The notes beneath the pieces were generated by a model. The model was given only the letters and a program-made list of their open reading frames with translations. It made no database searches and was not told the origin of the DNA. Below are positions 1 to 7,435 of a stretch of DNA of 64,000 bases, one piece after another. The position numbers and the translations under genes were made by a program. Source of the DNA: Ruegeria sp. EL01 (lineage in GTDB: Bacteria; Pseudomonadota; Alphaproteobacteria; Rhodobacterales; Rhodobacteraceae); the NCBI RefSeq assembly GCF_900313035.1, contig NZ_OMPS01000037.1:83243-147242 (forward strand), read 5' to 3'. Numbering within the stretch: the stretch's first letter is position 1; each line of letters opens with the position of its first letter.

Positions 1-1146
1 CGCGGTGTCGCGGCCCATGTTCTTGTCTGCGGCCATGGTGTTGCGCATGTAGGGGCCGACATTGACGTTATCGATATCCAGAACCGGGATATCGGTGACG
101 CCCGCATCGATCAGTTCTTTCGCAGAACCACCGATAAGGTCGCCGTCTTTGTCGTATTCCAGCGTCAACTCATCACCGGCTTCGACATAGATCGCGCCAG
201 TTTCTTCGTTGATGATGTCCTTGGCGACAAATTTACCGACTATATGATCGAACGGCACCAACAGGTTGGTGACAGTGCCCTCTTCGATCAGTTTCTTGAC
301 AGCGCGAGGCGTAACTTTCTTGCCTGCTTCTGCAATCACCTCACCGGATTTTGCATCAACCAGATCATAGGTCGGGCGCGTGCCACGTACACGATCGGGG
401 AAGAACGGCGTGACCCAGCCCTTCTTCTTGTCCAGCTTGTAAGACACCGTGTTGTAGTAGGCGTCCATGATTGCTTCCTGGTCCAGACCCAGCGCATACA
501 GCAGGGTTGTCACAGGCAATTTGCGGCGACGGTCGATGCGGGCGAAGACGATGTCCTTGGCGTCGAACTCAAAGTCCAGCCAGCTGCCGCGATACGGGAT
601 GATGCGGCAGGCAAACAAAAGCTTGCCCGAAGAATGCGTTTTGCCTTTGTCATGGTCAAAGAACACACCGGGCGAACGGTGCATCTGGGACACGATCACA
701 CGCTCGGTGCCGTTCACGACGAAGGTACCGTTCGGCGTCATCAGGGGCATGTCGCCCATGAACACGTCCTGTTCCTTGATGTCCTTGACCGACTTGGCGC
801 CGGTGTCCTCATCAACATCAAACACGATCAGACGCAGAGTGACCTTCAGCGGTGCGCTATAGGTCATGTCGCGCTGCATGCATTCTTCGACGTCGTATTT
901 GGGTTTTTCCAGATCGTATTTCACGAACTCCAGAACGGAGGTTTCGTTGAAATCCTTGATCGGGAAAACCGACTGAAACACGCCTTTGATGCCTTCGCCG
1001 TCTGTGGGCTGTTCTGCATCGCCGGAGCGCAGGAATAGATCATAAGAAGATTTCTGGACCTCAATGAGGTTCGGCATCTCCAGCACTTCGCGGATTTTGC
1101 CGTAATATTTCCGAAGACGTTTCTGGCCAAGGAACGATTGAGCCAT
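1..1146 (-). CDS. rpoB: RNA polymerase beta subunit, N-terminal part (cut by window edge)
   Basis: Encodes the catalytic beta subunit of RNA polymerase. Exactly 382 codons are present from an ATG at 1144-1146; the frame is open to base 1, so roughly the last 1000 residues lie outside the window. The product starts [18 protein letters not shown] and carries the family segments [20 protein letters not shown] and [10 protein letters not shown], which are highly conserved in the beta lobe. An AGGTGACATCTG-type purine-rich stretch precedes the ATG. It follows rplL after a 251-base hairpin-rich spacer, the standard rplJL-rpoBC order. Identity is certain; only the 3' extent is unseen. Confidence 0.98.
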   Translation of the reverse strand, partial: MAQSFLGQKRLRKYYGKIREVLEMPNLIEVQKSSYDLFLRSGDAEQPTDGEGIKGVFQSVFPIKDFNETSVLEFVKYDLEKPKYDVEECMQRDMTYSAPLKVTLRLIVFDVDEDTGAKSVKDIKEQDVFMGDMPLMTPNGTFVVNGTERVIVSQMHRSPGVFFDHDKGKTHSSGKLLFACRIIPYRGSWLDFEFDAKDIVFARIDRRRKLPVTTLLYALGLDQEAIMDAYYNTVSYKLDKKKGWVTPFFPDRVRGTRPTYDLVDAKSGEVIAEAGKKVTPRAVKKLIEEGTVTNLLVPFDHIVGKFVAKDIINEETGAIYVEAGDELTLEYDKDGDLIGGSAKELIDAGVTDIPVLDIDNVNVGPYMRNTMAADKNMGRDTA

Positions 1147-1281
1147 GTCAGATGTCACCTTTCGATGTTCTCAGCGGGCTAAGACACCGTCGGGCCCCGG
1201 CGCCTTGCACATTAGAGACGACACGTCCGGATCAATTCGTGGCCACCGTCCCGAATGGTGGCCTCCCGATCCGCGAACCGC

Positions 1282-1322
1282 GTCTTAGAAAACACCCCAG
1301 CACCAGAGGCCCTTTCTAAGAC
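1282..1322 (-). promoter_or_regulatory. Long-stem hairpin in rplL-rpoB spacer, possible RNase III-type processing site
   Basis: GTCTTAGAAA (1282-1291) pairs perfectly with TTTCTAAGAC (1313-1322) across a 21-base loop. It is one of three consecutive inverted repeats in the 251-base spacer; the others are GGCCACC/GGTGGCC (1241-1263) and the GC-rich stem at 1329-1358. In E. coli the rplL-rpoB spacer holds an attenuator and an RNase III cleavage site; by position this could be the equivalent, but no cleavage evidence is visible from sequence. Confidence 0.5.
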
Positions 1323-1328
1323 AGGTTC

Positions 1329-1358
1329 GGCTGGACCCGGATTTCACCGGATCCAGCC
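1329..1358 (-). terminator. Stem-loop after rplL, probable partial terminator/attenuator
   Basis: GGCTGGA-CCCGG and CCGG-ATCCAGCC form a strong stem with a six-base loop 39 bases after the rplL stop. The minus-strand sequence that follows is not U-rich, so full termination is unlikely; partial read-through into rpoB would fit the known need for much more L7/L12 than beta subunit. Confidence 0.5.
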
Positions 1359-1397
1359 AAAATTTGCGGCACATCAGCGATGCACCTGTCGAATGGC

Positions 1398-1772
1398 TTA
1401 GGCCAGCTCGACTTCGGCGCCAGCTGCTTCCAGCTTGCCTTTGACTTCTTCGGCTTCGTCTTTCGACACGCCTTCTTTGATCTTGCCGCCAGCTTCGACC
1501 AGCTCTTTGGCTTCTTTCAGGCCAAGACCGGTGATGCCGCGAACTTCTTTGATCACGTTGATTTTCGAAGCGCCGGCGTTCTTCAGAACGACGTCGAATT
1601 CGGTTTTTTCTTCCTCGGCTGCGCCACCGGCGTCGCCGCCTGCTGCAACCATTACGGCGCCTCCAGCTGCGGGCTCGATGCCGTATTCGTCTTTGAGGAT
1701 GGTTTTCAGTTCTTGTGCTTCCAGCAGGGTCAGACCCACGATGCTTTCTGCGAGTGCTTTCAGATCAGCCAT
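1398..1772 (-). CDS. rplL: 50S ribosomal protein L7/L12
   Basis: Forms the multicopy stalk of the large subunit that recruits elongation-factor GTPases. The 124-residue product has the N-terminal dimerisation segment ([19 protein letters not shown]), an alanine/glycine-rich hinge around residues 38-55 and the C-terminal domain with [14 protein letters not shown] and [14 protein letters not shown]. Length and all regions are normal for the family. It lies 79 bases after rplJ and is presumably co-transcribed with it. Confidence 0.98.
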   Translation of the reverse strand: MADLKALAESIVGLTLLEAQELKTILKDEYGIEPAAGGAVMVAAGGDAGGAAEEEKTEFDVVLKNAGASKINVIKEVRGITGLGLKEAKELVEAGGKIKEGVSKDEAEEVKGKLEAAGAEVELA

Positions 1773-1851
1773 TGTATCAGCTCTTTCCGTTTACAGTGTG
1801 TGTTCCAACGTCAGGGTATTTACCCTACGCAGATCATTCAGTGCCAACCGC

Positions 1852-2370
1852 TTACGCAGCTTCCGCCTTCTCTTCGATGGTGGAAAGGATGCTTGCGATG
1901 TTGCTTGCAGGTGCGCCAATCGCGCCGGCGATGTTCGAGGCAGGTGCGCCAATGCAGCCCACGATCGAAGCAATAAGCTCCTCGCGAGACGGCATTTTCG
2001 AAACTGTTTCGACGCCTTTGCGGTCCAGAGCGTTCTCGCCCATTGCACCGCCAAGGATTTCGAACTTTTGGTTCTCCTTGGCGAAGTCCTCGGCCACTTT
2101 GGCTGCTGCCACAGGGTCCTCGGAATAGGTCAGAACGGTCATACCCGTCAGCAGGTCAGCAATGCTTTCACATGGCTTTCCGTCGAGGGCGATTTTGGCG
2201 AGCCTGTTCTTGGCAACACGCACGGCACCACCCGCGTCACGAGCACGTGCGCGAAGGTCCTGCATCTCGGCAACTGTCAGACCGGCGTAGTGCGAAACCA
2301 CTACGACGCCAGAGCTTTCGAAGATTTGGCCGAGTTCCTCGACCACTTTCTCTTTCTGGGCTCTATCCAC
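1852..2370 (-). CDS. rplJ: 50S ribosomal protein L10
   Basis: L10 anchors the L7/L12 dimers to the large subunit. The 172-residue protein starts [17 protein letters not shown] and has the typical EEKAEAA tail, part of the helix that binds L7/L12. I chose the GTG at 2368-2370 although a TTG four codons upstream is in frame, because TTGGAGAGA is itself the Shine-Dalgarno sequence for that GTG (GGAGAG, 4-5 base spacing). In bacteria L10 commonly represses its own leader, and a structured leader is present upstream. Confidence 0.97.
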   Translation of the reverse strand: MDRAQKEKVVEELGQIFESSGVVVVSHYAGLTVAEMQDLRARARDAGGAVRVAKNRLAKIALDGKPCESIADLLTGMTVLTYSEDPVAAAKVAEDFAKENQKFEILGGAMGENALDRKGVETVSKMPSREELIASIVGCIGAPASNIAGAIGAPASNIASILSTIEEKAEAA

Positions 2371-2783
2371 AGTTCTCTCCAAGTTTGGGGTGATATTTCA
2401 CCCCGGCTCATATTTGCCGCGGCTTACGCCCCGGCGTTCAGGTCCGTTGTTACGGGATTGAGCCAAAATTCGCCCGAGGGTGGGACCCTCGAAATTCTTT
2501 GGTCTTACCCGTCTCAGGCAGGGAATTAAGGGGCCGAATGGACCCACCCACCGTCTTGGACGAAACAAAATAAAGCGCACGACGAATCGTACGCTTTACT
2601 CCGCAGTTCTCTTTAGGGCAGACGCGCGGGGTTTCCAAGGGGTAAATTGCCTCGACCGGGTCTTTCAGCCAGGCTTCGCCAACAAAGGCTCGCGCACACC
2701 ATAAGCACCTCTTGGTTTGGACCCATTGACACCGGTTACCGGCTCGGGTCCAGTCGAGCCGGACTGGTACTCTGACCCGGAAT
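2371..2783 (-). promoter_or_regulatory. 413-base rplJ leader region with several hairpins
   Basis: There is no convincing gene in this stretch. Read on the minus strand it is the presumptive rplJL-rpoBC promoter and leader. CGAGGGT/ACCCTCG (2474-2490, 3-base loop) is a tight hairpin; AAAGCG-N-ACGA/TCGT-N-CGCTTT (2572-2597) is followed on the minus strand by TTTATTTTG and looks like an intrinsic terminator or attenuator; CCGGCTCG/CGAGCCGG (2739-2762) is a perfect stem next to the start of the plus-strand kinase gene. L10-binding leaders are a known autoregulatory device, but the exact L10 site cannot be assigned by eye. Confidence 0.5.
2572..2597 (-). terminator. Terminator-like hairpin within the rplJ leader
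   Basis: AAAGCG and CGCTTT form the base of a stem with an inner ACGA/TCGT pairing; the minus-strand 3' side runs into TTTATTTTGTTT. No minus-strand gene lies just upstream of it (nearest is rplA, which has its own terminator), so an attenuator acting on the rplJ leader transcript is the simplest explanation. Confidence 0.45.
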
Positions 2784-3761
2784 ATGTGGTTTCCAACCGA
2801 AATGTTCAACCTAACTGAAAGCGAACAGGCCTTAGCATCCGAATTCGTGGGCGAGTTTTCGTGTCGGCTTCCAGCTGATGGTGCGCCACAATTCGAGTGT
2901 TGCTATAGATCTCACGGCTTTCCAAACTCCAGGATGGTTCTAAAAGTTCAGTCGGGCACGCGAACCTATGCGTTGAAGATCGATACCGAGTCTCCTGCCT
3001 CTGGGCGGCTTAAAGACGAATTTGATCTGCTGACGAAGCTTTCCACCTACTTTGGCGGCAACAAAACATCACAGGTTGTGCACCCGATTTATTTGTCGCC
3101 CGGAAACGCCTTTTTCGTCACCGAATTCATCGATCGGCCAACAGCCGTTGACCTGATCTACAACAGCACAAATGACGATCAGGTTGCCCAGGTTTTTCGC
3201 CGCGCAGGGTCATGGCTAAATGATCTGCACGGATTTCGACCTGCTGAGGACTACGCTTTTCGACCAAAATGGATGACCGACAGCATTCAAGATCTGTACC
3301 AATCCCTTCCGCCGGAGCTTGCAGAAGAAAGCCAGCGGATGGTCAACTCCGTGCTGGCCGAAGCAGAACGTCTAAAGGGCGTCCCTGATATTCGGGTTTT
3401 TTCGCATGGCGATTTTCACGGCCTCAATCTGATCGTCGGACAAGGCCAAACGATCGGGCTGGATTTCACTGAAGCGCGTGACAAACTCGCAGTCTATGAC
3501 ATCGTCGACTTTCTGAAATCCGATATCTTTCGGGATGGCGCCGGCGCCGATGTGGACCGCAGCGGCATCCTCAAACGCAACAAAGAGATGTTCTTTAGGC
3601 TGTACTGCCACCCCATCAACATCGAAATTCTGGATTTCTGTATCCGAGGACGCCTGTTGAAAGACTGGCTGCGCCTATGCCAGCCGGATCACACGTGCAG
3701 CGACTTTGAGGACCACATGCGTACACGGCTCGAAATTCGACTTAAGCAAGCCTTTCGGTAG
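2784..3761 (+). CDS. APH-family small-molecule kinase (aminoglycoside phosphotransferase fold)
   Basis: A 325-residue kinase-fold protein. The catalytic loop SHGDFHGLN (around residue 208) contains the Asp and downstream Asn of the Brenner motif H-G-D-x-H-x-x-N, and GLDFTEA (around residue 225) supplies the metal-binding Asp. An ATP-lobe lysine is likely in YALKID. APH-fold enzymes phosphorylate antibiotics, choline, homoserine, sugars or other small molecules; the substrate cannot be told here. The gene lies on the opposite strand between rplA and rplJ, separated from the rplA stop by only the minus-strand terminator at 3769-3805. The alternative start at 2802 (MFNLTESEQ) has no better ribosome site. 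Confidence 0.8.
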   Translation: MWFPTEMFNLTESEQALASEFVGEFSCRLPADGAPQFECCYRSHGFPNSRMVLKVQSGTRTYALKIDTESPASGRLKDEFDLLTKLSTYFGGNKTSQVVHPIYLSPGNAFFVTEFIDRPTAVDLIYNSTNDDQVAQVFRRAGSWLNDLHGFRPAEDYAFRPKWMTDSIQDLYQSLPPELAEESQRMVNSVLAEAERLKGVPDIRVFSHGDFHGLNLIVGQGQTIGLDFTEARDKLAVYDIVDFLKSDIFRDGAGADVDRSGILKRNKEMFFRLYCHPINIEILDFCIRGRLLKDWLRLCQPDHTCSDFEDHMRTRLEIRLKQAFR

Positions 3762-3768
3762 AAAACCC

Positions 3769-3805
3769 AAAAAAGAAAAACCCGGGCAGTTCGCACCACC
3801 CGGGT
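3769..3805 (-). terminator. Intrinsic terminator of rplKA
   Basis: ACCCGGG (3780-3786) and CCCGGGT (3799-3805) pair around a 12-base loop, and on the minus strand the stem is followed by TTTTTCTTTTTTG. It sits 29 bases beyond the rplA stop and separates rplKA from the opposing kinase gene. Confidence 0.85.
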
Positions 3806-3833
3806 CTAATTCTATCATAGCTAGAGCTAGAGC

Positions 3834-4532
3834 TTATTCGCCCGAAGCAGTCGCCACGTCCAAAGTCACACCGGGGCCCATGGTTGAGCTCAGCGCGATT
3901 TTCTTCATGTAGGTGCCCTTGGCACCTGCTGGTTTGGCTTTGGCCACGGCCGAGATAAAGGCACGAACGTTTTCGACCAGCTTGGCTTCGTCGAACGACG
4001 CTTTGCCAACACCGGCGTGCACAACGCCACCTTTTTCCGCCTTGAACTGAACTTCACCACCTTTGGCTGCTTCCACGGCTGCTTTCACATCCATGGTCAC
4101 GGTGCCAACTTTGGGGTTCGGCATCAGGTTGCGGGGGCCCAGAACTTTACCCAGACGGCCAACAACAGGCATCATGTCCGGGGTCGCGATGCAGCGATCG
4201 AATTCGATGGTGCCGCCCTGAACGGTTTCCATCAGATCCTCTGCACCAACGATATCCGCGCCAGCTTCTTTCGCTTCGTCAGCCTTGGGGCCGCGAGCAA
4301 AAACAGCAACGCGCATCGCTTTGCCTGTGCCGTTAGGCAGACCAACAACGCCACGAACCATCTGGTCTGCGTGCCGCGTGTCGACGCCCAGGTTCAGAGC
4401 AATCTCGACGGTTTCGTCAAACTTCGAAGTTGCGTGGGCCTTAACCAGTGCAACCGCTTCTTCAACCGACAGTTCTGTCTTGCCAGCGAAAGCTTCGCGC
4501 GCAGTGCGCGTACGTTTACCGAGTTTTGCCAT
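3834..4532 (-). CDS. rplA: 50S ribosomal protein L1
   Basis: L1 forms the mobile stalk at the E-site of the large subunit and often represses its own operon. The 232-residue product shows [15 protein letters not shown] at the N terminus, [21 protein letters not shown] and the L1 signature region around [19 protein letters not shown]. Length is normal. Its ATG lies one base past the rplK stop, so the two are one transcription unit ended by the terminator at 3769-3805. Confidence 0.98.
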   Translation of the reverse strand: MAKLGKRTRTAREAFAGKTELSVEEAVALVKAHATSKFDETVEIALNLGVDTRHADQMVRGVVGLPNGTGKAMRVAVFARGPKADEAKEAGADIVGAEDLMETVQGGTIEFDRCIATPDMMPVVGRLGKVLGPRNLMPNPKVGTVTMDVKAAVEAAKGGEVQFKAEKGGVVHAGVGKASFDEAKLVENVRAFISAVAKAKPAGAKGTYMKKIALSSTMGPGVTLDVATASGE

Positions 4533-4533
4533 C

Positions 4534-4983
4534 TTACTTCACCTCGATGCCCATAGAGCGGGCCGAGCCCAGGATGATCTGCATTGCGCCTTCGACGTCG
4601 TTGGCGTTCAGATCCTTCATTTTGGCTTCGGCGATTTCACGCACCTGCTTAGAGGTCACGGATGCCACGGTCTCACGACCCGGGTTTTCCGCGCCACGGG
4701 GGCGATTCCGCTTGCCAACCGGCTTCAGACCAGCCGCTTTTTTCAGGTAATAAGACGCAGGCGGCGTCTTGATGTCCATGGTGAAGGACTTGTCCTGATA
4801 ATAGGTGATCACGGTCGGGCAAGGTGCGCCCTGCTCCATGTCTGCGGTCTTGGCGTTGAACGCCTTGCAGAATTCCATGATGTTGATGCCGCGCTGACCC
4901 AGCGCCGGACCAACTGGCGGCGACGGGTTCGCCTGACCTGCAGGAACCTGCAGTTTCATTGTACCAGCAAGCTTCTTGGCCAT
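4534..4983 (-). CDS. rplK: 50S ribosomal protein L11
   Basis: L11 is part of the GTPase-associated centre. The 149-residue protein begins [20 protein letters not shown] and has [22 protein letters not shown], the conserved proline-rich N-domain, and the C-terminal rRNA-binding domain ending in [11 protein letters not shown]. It heads the rplKA pair. The AAGGAAAACC stretch seven to sixteen bases before the ATG is a good ribosome site. In most bacteria nusG lies directly upstream; here an opposite-strand SDR gene intervenes. Confidence 0.98.
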   Translation of the reverse strand: MAKKLAGTMKLQVPAGQANPSPPVGPALGQRGINIMEFCKAFNAKTADMEQGAPCPTVITYYQDKSFTMDIKTPPASYYLKKAAGLKPVGKRNRPRGAENPGRETVASVTSKQVREIAEAKMKDLNANDVEGAMQIILGSARSMGIEVK

Positions 4984-5046
4984 TTGGTTTTCCTTTCAAC
5001 GTAGGTAGGACGCGTCCCACCCGATTTATGTTGCGTGGTCCAATCC

Positions 5047-5060
5047 GGGATCGCGATCCC
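5047..5060. repeat. Perfect 14-base palindrome in the rplK upstream region
   Basis: GGGATCGCGATCCC is fully self-complementary and lies 64-77 bases upstream of the rplK start, within the likely leader of rplKA. Function unknown; it could be an RNA stem or a protein-binding site. Confidence 0.4.
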
Positions 5061-5178
5061 TGCAATCTCCCACGAGAGAATCTCGCCCGAAGACGATAGG
5101 GGGCCATTACATAGGAACGGAGGGGTTGGCAAGTGGCTGGCCCAATAATCCGAAACGACCGCTTAGGTGCCCAAAGTA

Positions 5179-5252
5179 CTTGTCCAAATCAAAAGGCCAA
5201 GGCTAGGCTTGGTAAATGACAACTTGATTTTGGGATTGTTGATTTGGACAAG
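5179..5252 (+). promoter_or_regulatory. 14-base inverted repeats flanking a 46-base segment before the SDR gene
   Basis: CTTGTCCAAATCAA (5179-5192) is repeated in perfect inverted orientation as TTGATTTGGACAAG (5239-5252). The right arm ends four bases before the ATG of the SDR gene and covers the place where a ribosome binding site should be. The pair could be a two-half-site operator or an RNA stem that hides the start; no strong Shine-Dalgarno is otherwise visible. Confidence 0.55.
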
Positions 5253-5256
5253 CGAA

Positions 5257-6078
5257 ATGGATTTTGAGGGCAAGGTAGCGGTCATCACTGGTGCTGGGAG
5301 TGGCATTGGCAAAGGCATTGCTCGTGTGTGCTCAGAGGCGGGAATGAAACTGGTCTTAGCTGGCTACAATTCCGAACCACTCCAAGCGCTGTCTGCGGAG
5401 TTGAGCGACACCGAAACGCTCTGTGTGCCTACAGATGTTTCTCAATTGGACCAGGTTGAGGCTCTTGCGACATCCACGTCGGAAAGGTTTGGCCAGGTCG
5501 ATTTCCTGTTCAACAACGCTGGTGTTGGACCAACAGGTCGGACACAGGACACTTCGATGGAGGATTGGCGCTGGACGTTGTCGGTCAATCTCTGGGGGCC
5601 GATCAACGGCGTGCAGGTTTTCTTACCGATTATGGAGCGGCAAGGGTTTGGCCACATAAATAGTACTGCATCCGAATCCGGGCTGTACGGGACCAGCCAT
5701 CTTGCCGCCTATAATGTTTCAAAGTTTGGTGTTGTAGGGTTGATGCAAAGCCTTGAGCGGGATCTGCGGTCTGCAAATTCCCCGCTGTCAGCTTCGGTGT
5801 TTTGCCCAAGTGCCGTAAAAACGGAAATATTGGATAGCATGCGTAACAGAACACCTGAATCTGTTGCCAAGCATCAGGAGACAGAAGAGGCGCGCCAATT
5901 CGCTGCAATGATCAAGCCAGTCATCGCAAATGGAATGGACCCCAAAGAAGCTAGTCGTATCGTCCTAACGTCAATTGCCGATGGCAAGTTCTGGATTTTT
6001 TCGCACCCTCATGTCCCTGATACAGCCATGGAACAAGCCGTCGCAATGGTAGCAGACCAGACCCTGACGAGCCTTTGA
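5257..6078 (+). CDS. SDR-family NAD(P)-dependent oxidoreductase
   Basis: A 273-residue classical short-chain dehydrogenase/reductase. The Rossmann glycine motif TGAGSGIG is at residues 11-18, NNAG near residue 87, and the catalytic set is Ser in STASESGL plus YNVSK (Tyr about residue 151). The PG-type substrate loop reads FCPSAVKTEI. Substrate unknown. I chose ATG 5257 because the fold begins MDFEGKVAVITGAG; the frame is open upstream to 5167 but those residues are not SDR-like. It lies on the plus strand between nusG and rplK, and its AT-richer, less biased codon use differs from the ribosomal genes on both sides, suggesting insertion. Confidence 0.9.
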   Translation: MDFEGKVAVITGAGSGIGKGIARVCSEAGMKLVLAGYNSEPLQALSAELSDTETLCVPTDVSQLDQVEALATSTSERFGQVDFLFNNAGVGPTGRTQDTSMEDWRWTLSVNLWGPINGVQVFLPIMERQGFGHINSTASESGLYGTSHLAAYNVSKFGVVGLMQSLERDLRSANSPLSASVFCPSAVKTEILDSMRNRTPESVAKHQETEEARQFAAMIKPVIANGMDPKEASRIVLTSIADGKFWIFSHPHVPDTAMEQAVAMVADQTLTSL

Positions 6079-6145
6079 TAGTTATGCAAATGTCTTTGGA
6101 TTGATCAATTGAATGGGAATGGCAAAAAGGTCCGTTAAGCAGACA

Positions 6146-6183
6146 TAATAAAACGCCACGTTGCATGTAGCATCGCGGCGTTT
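6146..6183 (-). terminator. Intrinsic terminator after nusG
   Basis: AAACGCC (6151-6157) and GGCGTTT (6177-6183) form the stem base; on the minus strand it runs into TTTTATTATG. It lies 22 bases past the nusG stop and, in the other direction, follows the SDR gene, so it may serve both. Confidence 0.75.
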
Positions 6184-6204
6184 CAAAATTCGCTGAGAAG
6201 CTTC

Positions 6205-6738
6205 TTAGCTCTGCTTGGTAACCTGAACAAAATCCAGCTCGACCGGGGTTTCCCGACCGAAGATCGACACCGAAACCTTCAGTTTCTGGTTGTCGTCGTC
6301 CACGCCTTCAACCATGCCGTCGAAATCCTCGAACGGGCCGTCGTTGACCTTGACCTTCTCGCCGACCTCAAAGCTGATCAGCAGCTTGGGCGCGTCTTCG
6401 CCCTCCTGGACACGGTTGAGGATCTGGTTGACCTCGGCATCGCGCATCGGCATCGGACGACCTTGCGGGCCAAGAAACCCGGTGACCCGGTTGATCGAGT
6501 TAACCAGGTGATAGCCCTGATCGGACATTTCCATATGCACCAGCACATAACCGGGCATAAAGCGGCGTTCGGTCGTGACTTTCTTACCCCGGCGCACTTC
6601 GATCACCTCTTCGGTGGGCACCAGAACCTCGTCGATATCGTCCTCAAGGCCCTGTTCAGCCACCGACGTGCGGATCTGCTCTGCGATCTTCTTTTCGAAA
6701 TTCGAAAGAACGCTGACCGAGTACCACCGTTTCGCCAT
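6205..6738 (-). CDS. nusG: Transcription termination/antitermination factor NusG
   Basis: NusG binds elongating RNA polymerase through its NGN domain and couples it to Rho or the ribosome through its KOW domain. The 177-residue protein starts [20 protein letters not shown], has [26 protein letters not shown] and the C-terminal KOW region [21 protein letters not shown] prefer the ATG at 6738 over the upstream one at 6774, since the family begins with the MAKRWY segment. It is downstream of secE on the same strand, but a terminator-like hairpin lies between them. Confidence 0.96.
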   Translation of the reverse strand: MAKRWYSVSVLSNFEKKIAEQIRTSVAEQGLEDDIDEVLVPTEEVIEVRRGKKVTTERRFMPGYVLVHMEMSDQGYHLVNSINRVTGFLGPQGRPMPMRDAEVNQILNRVQEGEDAPKLLISFEVGEKVKVNDGPFEDFDGMVEGVDDDNQKLKVSVSIFGRETPVELDFVQVTKQS

Positions 6739-6829
6739 GAACCTGTCGTCCTTGTTTGCCTTAGGCCGCATCACATTTTCGGACGCAGCCTGAATTAAAA
6801 TCCTATCGCGGAGCCACCGCGTCGTTCGG

Positions 6830-6861
6830 AATAAAAAGCGGCGCGCAGTCCGAATCGCCGC
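6830..6861 (-). terminator. Terminator-like hairpin between secE and nusG
   Basis: GCGGCG (6838-6843) and CGCCGC (6856-6861) pair; reading the minus strand, the stem is followed by TTTTTATTCC. It lies in the 235-base gap after secE, which is unusually large for a gene pair that is normally tightly linked. nusG must either rely on read-through or have its own promoter here. Confidence 0.65.
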
Positions 6862-6973
6862 ACGCCTATCCCAAAAGGTACCGCGTCACCTACTCTGACA
6901 TCGCGCACTGTGCAAGAGGGCAGAGGCAATTGCATTGCAATTTCAGCAGCGTTTTGGCCCCGAAAGATCCGCC

Positions 6974-7171
6974 TTATCCGAAGGAGGTCAGGATCAGCTG
7001 CAGACCACCACGAATACCCAGATCAACCAGCGCGAAGAACACAGCCGTCAAAGCTGCCATGATGAACACCATAACCGTGGTCAACAGCACCTCGCGCCGC
7101 GTGGGCCAGACGACCTTTGCAACTTCGGCACGGACTTGCTGAATGAACTGGATCGGGTTGGTGGTAGCCAT
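6974..7171 (-). CDS. secE: Preprotein translocase subunit SecE
   Basis: SecE clamps and stabilises the SecY channel in the inner membrane. The 65-residue protein has the single-span architecture typical of most bacteria: a conserved amphipathic helix containing VRAEVAKVVWPTRREVLLTT followed by one membrane helix (VMVFIMAALTAVFFALVDLGI). The length is normal for non-enterobacterial SecE. It is the first gene of the translation/transcription block on this strand, 100 bases after ccoS. Confidence 0.96.
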   Translation of the reverse strand: MATTNPIQFIQQVRAEVAKVVWPTRREVLLTTVMVFIMAALTAVFFALVDLGIRGGLQLILTSFG

Positions 7172-7271
7172 TTGGCGTTATCTCTCTGCTAGCGGATGGG
7201 CGGGACATAGCCGGGCATTGCGGCAATTTCAAGGGCAGTTGGATCAACTCTGATTTTTGGAGCCGCCCTGG

Positions 7272-7430
7272 TCAGGGCTTGGGTTTATCGTCCCATTCAT
7301 CGCTCAGGATCCGGCGCGCGTCTCCTTCAGGATCTTCGTACTGGTTCGAACGCACGGTATAGACAAATGCAACCAGACCAACTCCGCCCAGAAACAATGA
7401 AATCGGGATCAGATAGGCGAGAACGTCCAT
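7272..7430 (-). CDS. ccoS: Cbb3-type cytochrome oxidase maturation protein CcoS
   Basis: A 52-residue single-span membrane protein, MDVLAYLIPISLFLGGVGLV followed by a second short hydrophobic part and the acidic tail SDEWDDKPKP. CcoS is needed for haem and copper insertion into the cbb3 oxidase catalytic subunit. The CcoS hallmark pattern (short N-terminal helix, then a YTVRSNQYEDPEGDA-type motif) is clear. It begins five bases after the ccoI stop, closing the ccoGHIS operon. Confidence 0.92.
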   Translation of the reverse strand: MDVLAYLIPISLFLGGVGLVAFVYTVRSNQYEDPEGDARRILSDEWDDKPKP

Positions 7431-7435
7431 TCACA

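Noticed and set aside
2784..3761. Antibiotic resistance gene
   Set aside because: The APH fold is shared by many metabolic kinases; nothing in the sequence or context points to an antibiotic as substrate.
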